Positions 57,701-64,000 of a DNA stretch of 64,000 bases are shown in pieces. Origin of the DNA: Kalmanozyma brasiliensis GHG001 (Eukaryota > Basidiomycota > Ustilaginomycetes > Ustilaginales); contig NW_015961948.1 of assembly GCF_000497045.1 (NCBI RefSeq), positions 868,001-932,000 of the forward strand, read 5' to 3'. The notes below the pieces were generated by a model. The model searched no databases and was not told the DNA's origin. It saw nothing but the letters and a program-made list of their open reading frames with translations. The translations under genes and the position numbers were made by a program. The number at the start of each line of letters is the position of its first letter. Position 1 is the stretch's first letter.

Positions 57701-60388
57701 CTAGTCGAGCAGCTGCTTCGAGTAGATCTCGCAAGCCATGCGTTTGCGCAGGTACGGCATGTTTTGCTGTTCAAAGTTCCACTCGTACTCGTCATCGTCA
57801 TCGTCCTCCTCCGCTCTCTCTCCGATCATCATCTTGCCCGCTCCCTCGTCGAGCCCCTCGTCCTTCCAGATGATCCTAGGTGGGTCGAGCGGAATGGGCG
57901 TGTGCCAGCCACGCCGACTGATCTGCTCCAGCGTCATACTGGCAAACACCCCACAATCGTACCCGTTCTCCTGTCTCGGACTCTGATCGCTAAACACGTC
58001 GACCCAGCCACGCAAGTCGATCTCGCGCTTCTTCTTGTCCCGCGCCTCCTCCGTCACGTAGGTGCGCATGAGGGTGAAAGCGGAACTGTTCCGCGCCCCT
58101 AGCGAGTCGTAGTACTCGAATCGACGTCGACGGAAGTTGATCGCGCCACACACCCAGTGCGAGTTGCCCAGGTTGATTGGGAACAGGATGAGGTCCTTTG
58201 AGAAGATGTCGATGCGTCGCGTCCAGCGTTTGACGCCGTCGAAGCCTCGGGTCTTGAGATTGGACCAGAAGAAGGAGGAGAAAAAGTGGACGCGCCAGAA
58301 TGCGTCGAGGGACGAGTCGTAGGGGCGTTTGGGGATGGATTTGGCGTTCTTGCGCGCAACAGCACCGTTGGTCACCGCGGTCGTCGTGATGGGAGCGGGA
58401 GCGTCTTTGGCGGTTTTCATGGCTTCCGTGCGCTTCTTGTCGGCTTCATTGGCACGTATGAGGATGAGTGTGCCGTAAAAGTTGATCACCTCGTCGTTGA
58501 GCCACTGCCCTGGACCCAATTTTGCGATGTCTCGGTCTTCCACCCCCGCGCCAGGAATCGCAGAGACGGTACCACGCGTAGTGAACGCCGCCCTTGCCGC
58601 CTCTTCCTCCTTCTCCCCTAACCTCTCGGGCAGCGCCTTTCGACCCAACACACCCCTCGCCCTTCGCATCTTGGCCCGCTGCTCCTTCTCCAACCGCTTC
58701 TTCTCCTCCAGCTTGACCGGCGGAAGCGGCAACACAGCCGTCTGCGCATCAAACTCCTTTTGCCGCAAGAACTTCTGTACCAGATCGTTGATGGACTCGA
58801 CTCGCGAGGCATCCCGGGACAATGCGGCATCGTCCTGCGCAATGAGCCTCTGCACCTGTGCCGTCTTGATCGCGAGCTGCTCCAAGTGCTTTCGATGGAG
58901 CCGCGGCTTGCGTTCGGCCGAACGCAGACGGTTGATGTTCTGCAGCGCATTGCTGATCTTTTGCTTGAACGAGGCCTGGTTGAAAAGCTCCGTGTTGCGC
59001 TTATGCTCCTTTTCGTAGATGAATCCGCGCTTTTTGTAGGTCGAGCTTTTGGTCTTGTGCGAAACCCCAGAGACGGAGGCCATCGAAACGTCGCTGCTGA
59101 ATGAGTACGAGCGGTCTCTGCTGGTCGATCGCAGGTGCTCCAATGGGGTGGAAAGGCGCGGATTGATGCGTCGCTTAGGCTGCACGAAATGCGTCTGACG
59201 ACCGACATTGCGGACCTCTTCTATCGCCGAGATGTCTGCTGGCTCGTCAGAGTTGAATGTCGCAAAAGAAGCGTCAAGAGAGTCGTTCTGGGCCTCTTGT
59301 CGCAGCTGGCGTTGAGCGGTCTTGGTCATGGGACCGATGAGAGAATGCCTTGGATGGCGAACGCGTGTCGGCTCTATTGAAGCGGGATTTGAGAAAATGG
59401 GTGCGAAGGTGGCCTGTGAGTCCAGACGCGGTGTTGCGAGGGACACATCGTTCTCTTTGTCCGGGTCTTCATTCTGCGATCCTTCGTCCTCAGAGTCGGA
59501 AACGAGGTCCACGACGTCGGGTGCATTGGCCGCGGATGGAGTGTGGTTTGGGGTCTGATTCGGTTCGTCGGAGACATTGCCTTGCTCAGAGGGTGGTGAA
59601 CGCAGGGCATGCGGTCCCTCATCGCGAGGTGATGTTGACCATTCGACTGGACCTTCGATACCATCTCCGACCTTTGCATCGGCGACAGCCTGAATGTGGT
59701 CGACATCGGCATCTGTTGGTTCGGGACCATCAACAAGGTTGTCATCCACATTCGGGGTCGATTCGGTTTCGACATCTGCGGGATCGACTTTGTGTCGAAG
59801 GGAGGACTGCTGGCTTGTATCCCGCTGAGTGCCGTCGGGTAAATGGTCTGTGCCGTTTGCGGAAAGCGGACTGGAAGGGGGTGACGTGTGCTGGATCTGT
59901 GATTCCGCATCATCCACGGACGAGCTGCGAGTATCGACAATTGCAACCTGGCCTCCCGTTGGGGATGAATTCGACGATGAATTCGACGAGAACTTGCGAC
60001 CGAGCGGATCACGTATCGCGCCTTCTTGGGACGACAGCAGGAGCCGGGTATCTAAGCTGGAAGACTCTGCTGCCGAGTCTGATATGAGGTCTACGAAGCC
60101 GCTTGCGGGTGGAGTGTAGGATGTGGAGTCCACCATTGTCGCGCCATTTGTCAGGAGTAGTTGGCCGTTACCCGCAGGCTGAGAGTCGAGCTTGAGACGC
60201 TTTGGCGATTGAGAGAATGTATTGGCGAAAAAGGCGCCGACGCCGCTGACACGTTTTGTGATCCAGTGGACTGATGTGCGGCTTGATGAAGCTGCGGAGG
60301 ATCTGGAAGAGTCATACAGCACCATGCTATTGGCGGAAGAGGATGATGATGATGCTTCGAGCGCTTGACGCCCTCTTTTGGAAGGCAT
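57701..60388 (-). CDS. ULP1: SUMO protease Ulp1/SENP
   Basis: An 895-residue C48 cysteine protease that matures SUMO and removes it from substrates. The catalytic domain is C-terminal (about 640-885): LGPGQWLNDEVINFYGTLIL, then the VHFFSSFFW block, His near 744 in NSHWVCGAINF, Asp near 760 in YYDSLG, and Gln/Cys in QENGYDCGVF (Cys near 811). The N-terminal 600 residues are disordered and contain two SUMO-interacting-type motifs, VDLIS at 99-103 and VVDLVSDSEDE near 291. Basic coiled segments follow near 480-560. It probably acts at the nuclear envelope like yeast Ulp1. ATG 60388. Divergent from ECD. Confidence 0.95.
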   Translation of the reverse strand: MPSKRGRQALEASSSSSSANSMVLYDSSRSSAASSSRTSVHWITKRVSGVGAFFANTFSQSPKRLKLDSQPAGNGQLLLTNGATMVDSTSYTPPASGFVDLISDSAAESSSLDTRLLLSSQEGAIRDPLGRKFSSNSSSNSSPTGGQVAIVDTRSSSVDDAESQIQHTSPPSSPLSANGTDHLPDGTQRDTSQQSSLRHKVDPADVETESTPNVDDNLVDGPEPTDADVDHIQAVADAKVGDGIEGPVEWSTSPRDEGPHALRSPPSEQGNVSDEPNQTPNHTPSAANAPDVVDLVSDSEDEGSQNEDPDKENDVSLATPRLDSQATFAPIFSNPASIEPTRVRHPRHSLIGPMTKTAQRQLRQEAQNDSLDASFATFNSDEPADISAIEEVRNVGRQTHFVQPKRRINPRLSTPLEHLRSTSRDRSYSFSSDVSMASVSGVSHKTKSSTYKKRGFIYEKEHKRNTELFNQASFKQKISNALQNINRLRSAERKPRLHRKHLEQLAIKTAQVQRLIAQDDAALSRDASRVESINDLVQKFLRQKEFDAQTAVLPLPPVKLEEKKRLEKEQRAKMRRARGVLGRKALPERLGEKEEEAARAAFTTRGTVSAIPGAGVEDRDIAKLGPGQWLNDEVINFYGTLILIRANEADKKRTEAMKTAKDAPAPITTTAVTNGAVARKNAKSIPKRPYDSSLDAFWRVHFFSSFFWSNLKTRGFDGVKRWTRRIDIFSKDLILFPINLGNSHWVCGAINFRRRRFEYYDSLGARNSSAFTLMRTYVTEEARDKKKREIDLRGWVDVFSDQSPRQENGYDCGVFASMTLEQISRRGWHTPIPLDPPRIIWKDEGLDEGAGKMMIGERAEEDDDDDEYEWNFEQQNMPYLRKRMACEIYSKQLLD

Positions 60389-60885
60389 GCCGCCTTGCGC
60401 GGGTGATGGTGATGCCGTGGTGCGAGGTGAGACGATGCTTCCGCAGCTCCGGCGGTCACCGCGAGCTGTATGTGACTAGAGTGCAGACAGCTTGATGTTG
60501 GTCCAAAGTACGATGGTGGTGGTGGTTGTATGGATTATGCGGAGCTGAGTTGCGGAACAACCAAGGAGAGCACACAGCTCGCAGTTGGCATGTGATGAAT
60601 GCGAGAGAGGATGAGGGACAGATGTCGAAAGCAAGCGCGCTCACAAAATGCGGAACTCGGTTCTGCTTGACTTGGCCTGTCACCATCTGCAGCGCAAATC
60701 ATCATCAAAACGCGACTTTCCGCCCACAAAGCTCAATTATGATAATAAAAATGGTCGCCAAAAAGATGGCACAAAAATGCCGCCGTGTGGAGGCAAACTC
60801 AGCTTTCTTCCAACCAACACCTCGTCTATCACCATATCACATTCCTTCAGCGGCTGCATCGCCAAGCACCGGCCGTGTCGTGACG
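60389..60885. other. Divergent intergenic region, ULP1 / ECD
   Basis: 497 bp. The ECD frame is open throughout most of it and has in-frame ATGs at 60595 and 60622 among others, but composition is AT-richer and unlike the family, so it is treated as promoter and leader. Confidence 0.55.
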
Positions 60886-63717
60886 ATGGAGGGCCACGAT
60901 CAGCCACCAGATGGTGCGCTACCCTTCTCCGACGTCACAGGTCTGCTGGCAGCCGCTGCAGGCGCAGAGAAGCAACAAGCACTCGTAGCCCGCATCTACG
61001 TTCCTCCTTCAGTCGACCCTGCCACATCATCTTCGGTCGATCAGTTTGCGCAACTCACCAGCCTGGCGAAGCAATTGCAAGAGTATGTACGGGAACGCTC
61101 GATGCTTGGAGATGAACTCGACAGTCAAAACTACATTTGGCATCGAGAGCCGCCTTCCATCTCGGTTGCATCTCCGCCTTCATCGAGGCTCGCATCCTCG
61201 TCCAAGCTGGCCTCTCAACTACCGTCTCACATCCTCTTTCACCTACGCACAGGAGGAGAATGTATCGAGGACGAATGGCTCGCGACTCATGTCCTGGTGG
61301 GGGCGTCTGCAAAGCACCAGTTATGCATCAGCATCGAAGACGAGGACGGCCAATTTCTGCTCATCGAAGCGGCAGAATACCTTCCAGAATGGGTAACTCC
61401 CGAAGCGGTCACAAATCGTGTCTGGATCTTTGACGGGCATCTCCATCTCATTCCGCCGCATCACAAATCTAGTAATGACGGCGCGCTGGCTGCATCGCGA
61501 GCGGTCGAGCTCGTCACCGACGAGTCCATCGTCACCCGTACATCCGACGACATCGAGGCAGCAGCCTTCGCAAGAGCCTACGAGTTCCCCTCTGCGGCGA
61601 CATCACATCATCATCGAACACTTGCATATTTGCCGCGTCGCATAGCGAGATTGCTGGCAGCTGAGCCGCAGCTCATAGCCAACTGCGTCTCGTCCATTCA
61701 GTCGCGCGACATCGTCAGCTCTCGCTCTGGGTCGAGACTCGTCCACTTTCCACCTCCACAAGCACCGCAAGCTGCGACCGCTTCGACAACGCCCAACGCT
61801 CCGACGAACGAAAGCGACAGCGACATTGTGCTCACATCAGTTCGAATGACCCGCCATCTTTACGCACAGCTGCTCTACGATCGCTTCTTCCCGCCGCGTC
61901 AGCTCGGGCCGCGCTGGCAGGCTGCAGTGGAAAAGTATCGCTTGCGATTACACGGTCACCAGTCGGAGGCAGCTTCGCAATCAAAGGTCGAGGACGAGGA
62001 AGAGGTGCAAGCGGAAATGCAACAAGGGAGGTGGCACGATCTGGGCGCCAAAATCTGGAGCGGCATGGAGATGGCTTACACCGAATCGTTGGCTCGGAGA
62101 ACGAGGACTCGGTCACGGCCTTTGGCACCGTCTGACGCCGGGATCACCGCACCGGAGCGGCAAAGGCTCATCAGCTCCCTCAGCAAGCTCGGCTACTTCC
62201 AAGGCGAGATGGAAGGCAGTGCAACGTGGAAGACGCTGGAAGCGGAGGCCGTCGCACAATACCTGAAGGGCTCATCGACATCCGTCAACGGCGAAGCAAC
62301 AACAGACGAGATTCTCGTTTGCGACACAGTCGACCACATACTGCAGCAGCCCTCGTCGACCTCTGCCTCCACAATCCTTTCCCCAGACGCCTCACCACCA
62401 ACCCTCGCCGCGGCCGAAGACTCCGATTCATGGCTCAACCTCACACCCAACGACATCGACTCGATCCTTCAAACCAAAACCTCCTCCTCCACCCAAGAGG
62501 GCGCCATCTCTGAGCAGGACACCTTCGCCCGTCTTTGCACATTCAACAGCAAGATGGAGTCCTTTGTCAAGACGCGTTCGGATGCCCGGGGTGCGCTATT
62601 CGAAGACGAGGTGGACGAGGAAGACATGGCTGTGGACGACGACGATCTTCTGTTCGAGGATCTGGATGAGGACGAGGCGGAGGAGCGTGTTCGGCGCGAG
62701 GTGGAGGAGCGGATGTGGGTGGATGGCGAGGGCGAGAAGAGGAGGTTGGTGGAGCGGTTGATACCGAAGATGTCGGAGGACGAGTGGACGCGCCGTCCCA
62801 ACCCTACTGAGACAAAAGCTGGCAACGAGGCGAAAGAGGACTTTGTCTCCTCCATCGACAACATCTCCCCTAACCGCCCTGCCGGCGCTGCTGCAGGCTC
62901 GGACGTGAAAGACGTCGCCCAACGCGATAACAACCTCTCTGCAGCGCACGCCGAGCTCCGCCGCCGTCTCGCATCGCAGTACATGCGCGACACCTCGACC
63001 CTCCTCTCCTCACAGGGGCACGAGGTGTTCGACGGCGCCTCGGACTCCGACTCCTCCGAGCTGGAACAAGAAACCTCGCCCGAAGTGCGACGTCAGCGTG
63101 CGGAGGAGTACGATCTCGAGCCCGACGTTCCAGCAGACGATGTCGAGGGGTGGGAAGACGTTAAGATGGATGAGCAGACCGAGCTGGACAACCTGTTGGA
63201 CTTCGCGCGGGTCAGTCTGGGTTTGACCAAGGAGCAGTACGAGAGGATATTGGAGCAGCGGCGCGAGAAAGGTCAGTTCGTGCCAATTGCCAAAGCGAAG
63301 GGTCCAGCCGCATCTTCGAAGTCCGCTCCTAAGGGCAAGGAGACGGAACCGCCGAAGCTGGACACATTCGAAAGCGTCATGTCGGCGATGGAGGAGCAGC
63401 TGCACACGCTGCAATCCTCCGCCCCACCGCCTTCCACCTCCACGGCGTCCGCTTCCGCCCCCTCACCCGATCCAAAGCCGCCGACGCTGGCGGAGAAAGA
63501 GGACGAAGAACTGCTCGCACACCTCCTTCGCTACGGCTCCGACCTGCCCTCGTCCCTGCTGCGTCAGCTGGGCGACTCCGGCAAATCGGAGCAGATGGAG
63601 GCCTTCCTGCGGTCCTTTCAGGCGCAATCGGGTACCAGCGGGCCCGGGCCGGTGGACGTGCTCATGCGTCGTTTTGGGTTGGGTGGTTTGCCTGCTGATC
63701 AGGATACCTCGCAGTAA
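60886..63717 (+). CDS. ECD: Ecdysoneless/SGT1-type protein (ECD)
   Basis: A 943-residue protein of the ECD (SGT1, ecdysoneless) family, linked to transcriptional regulation, U5 snRNP/Prp8 splicing and cell-cycle control. Recognisable N-terminal segments are VARIYVPPSV, YIWHREPPSI near 85, LPSHILFHLRTGGECIEDEW near 112, then SIEDEDGQFLLIEAAEYLPE followed by WVTPEAVTNRVWIFDGHLHL. A central domain ends near WHDLGAKIWSGMEMAYTESL. The C-terminal half is acidic, with alternating Asp/Glu runs (about 560-610), and a conserved LDNLLDFARVSLGLTKEQYE segment near 770. Starts at 60595 or 60622 would add about 90 residues of low-quality sequence. Divergent from ULP1. Confidence 0.9.
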   Translation: MEGHDQPPDGALPFSDVTGLLAAAAGAEKQQALVARIYVPPSVDPATSSSVDQFAQLTSLAKQLQEYVRERSMLGDELDSQNYIWHREPPSISVASPPSSRLASSSKLASQLPSHILFHLRTGGECIEDEWLATHVLVGASAKHQLCISIEDEDGQFLLIEAAEYLPEWVTPEAVTNRVWIFDGHLHLIPPHHKSSNDGALAASRAVELVTDESIVTRTSDDIEAAAFARAYEFPSAATSHHHRTLAYLPRRIARLLAAEPQLIANCVSSIQSRDIVSSRSGSRLVHFPPPQAPQAATASTTPNAPTNESDSDIVLTSVRMTRHLYAQLLYDRFFPPRQLGPRWQAAVEKYRLRLHGHQSEAASQSKVEDEEEVQAEMQQGRWHDLGAKIWSGMEMAYTESLARRTRTRSRPLAPSDAGITAPERQRLISSLSKLGYFQGEMEGSATWKTLEAEAVAQYLKGSSTSVNGEATTDEILVCDTVDHILQQPSSTSASTILSPDASPPTLAAAEDSDSWLNLTPNDIDSILQTKTSSSTQEGAISEQDTFARLCTFNSKMESFVKTRSDARGALFEDEVDEEDMAVDDDDLLFEDLDEDEAEERVRREVEERMWVDGEGEKRRLVERLIPKMSEDEWTRRPNPTETKAGNEAKEDFVSSIDNISPNRPAGAAAGSDVKDVAQRDNNLSAAHAELRRRLASQYMRDTSTLLSSQGHEVFDGASDSDSSELEQETSPEVRRQRAEEYDLEPDVPADDVEGWEDVKMDEQTELDNLLDFARVSLGLTKEQYERILEQRREKGQFVPIAKAKGPAASSKSAPKGKETEPPKLDTFESVMSAMEEQLHTLQSSAPPPSTSTASASAPSPDPKPPTLAEKEDEELLAHLLRYGSDLPSSLLRQLGDSGKSEQMEAFLRSFQAQSGTSGPGPVDVLMRRFGLGGLPADQDTSQ

Positions 63718-63818
63718 AAACACGTATCATCGCATCTTCGAGCGTTCGAGTGTACACTAGCGCATCACACATCACACTCAAGATTCTGGCCAGCAACAGT
63801 GTCGAGTAAGATTGTGGC

Positions 63819-64000
63819 TTAGAAAGGTGAACCTTTGAGCGTGGTCTGCCGATTCGGACCGGGAGTCATCATATCCTCTCCCTCCTCGTCTTCATCAAAC
63901 ACCCTTCTGCTGGGCAGGCTGAGCTTCAACCCCACCACGTCGCTATCCGAGGGCCTGATGAAAGCGAGAGATTCTTTCTTGGGCGATTGCAAGATGCTTT
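63819..64000 (-). CDS. C-terminal end of an unidentified gene (partial)
   Basis: One minus-strand frame is open from the window edge to a TAA at 63819-63821, giving 59 residues. The other two frames close sooner. The peptide is hydrophilic: a basic QSPKKES, a strand-like DVVGLKLSLPSRRVF, an acidic DEDEEGED and a Ser/Thr-rich tail ending in LKGSPF. No family can be assigned from this fragment. It is convergent with ECD, with 101 bp between stops. Confidence 0.6.
   Translation of the reverse strand, partial: SILQSPKKESLAFIRPSDSDVVGLKLSLPSRRVFDEDEEGEDMMTPGPNRQTTLKGSPF

Noticed and set aside
60595..60885. Upstream ATG starts extending ECD by about 90 residues
   Set aside because: The added sequence is AT-rich and unlike the family, and the N-terminal domain begins just after 60886. 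Kept as an alternative only.
1..64000. CRISPR arrays, transposons, LTRs, telomeric repeats
   Set aside because: I saw no periodic repeats, terminal repeats or transposase/reverse-transcriptase motifs. The window reads as ordinary euchromatic fungal DNA.

Overview
The window looks like nuclear DNA of a basidiomycete, most likely a smut or yeast-like fungus of the Ustilaginaceae (Ustilago/Sporisorium type). The sequence basis is GC-rich coding DNA, very few introns (six in five of 26 genes, mostly 76-114 nt, with GT..AG ends and CTGAC-like branch sites), long proteins rich in Ser/Ala/Pro, tight intergenic spacing, and orthologues of fungal housekeeping genes (ERG5, SLX9, UFE1, GPI14). Species assignment is inference.

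Layout. 0-9 kb: the 3' part of a Nup82/Nup88 nucleoporin, a peroxisomal acyl-CoA thioesterase with a C-terminal AKL signal, the SM protein SLY1 and a small orphan gene, followed by a 1.9 kb spacer with clustered GCCGGCA words. 9-15 kb: one 1883-residue protein kinase of KSP1/Ran1 type. 16.5-22.5 kb: an ER-themed run of UBC7 (ERAD E2), UFE1 (ER SNARE) and ALG12 (N-glycan mannosyltransferase), then XAP5 and a small ACT-domain protein. 22.9-26.3 kb: a large disordered orphan. 26.3-31 kb: a 2.9 kb spacer with GATA-type sites, then an amino acid permease with very strong codon bias. 31.5-39.3 kb: an orphan membrane-anchored protein, a flavin-reductase-like protein, a methyltransferase with a histidine-rich loop, and tubulin cofactor D. 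39.4-47.9 kb: a diacylglycerol-lipase-type class 3 lipase, SLX9, and the sterol C-22 desaturase ERG5 (three exons). 49.9-57.4 kb: an orphan whose C-terminal half resembles a degenerate double-stranded beta-helix, GPI14, SelO and a JMJD4-like oxygenase. 57.7-64 kb: the SUMO protease ULP1, ECD/SGT1, and the 3' end of an unidentified gene.

How the genes relate. There is no biosynthetic cluster, mobile element, CRISPR array or recognisable tRNA/rRNA gene. Most genes are independent housekeeping functions in divergent or convergent pairs. Secretory-pathway genes recur: SLY1 and its known SNARE partner UFE1 lie about 11 kb apart, and UFE1 carries a visible SLY1-type N-peptide. UBC7 and ALG12 both belong to ER quality control.

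I did not find a convincing new multi-gene system. The more interesting items are the five unassigned proteins, the GCCGGCA cluster, the polyhistidine loop in the methyltransferase, two SUMO-interacting-type motifs in ULP1, and the beta-helix-like orphan. Start codons were moved to the first plausible ATG wherever an open frame extended upstream without one. Exon boundaries were read by eye from splice consensus and protein continuity.
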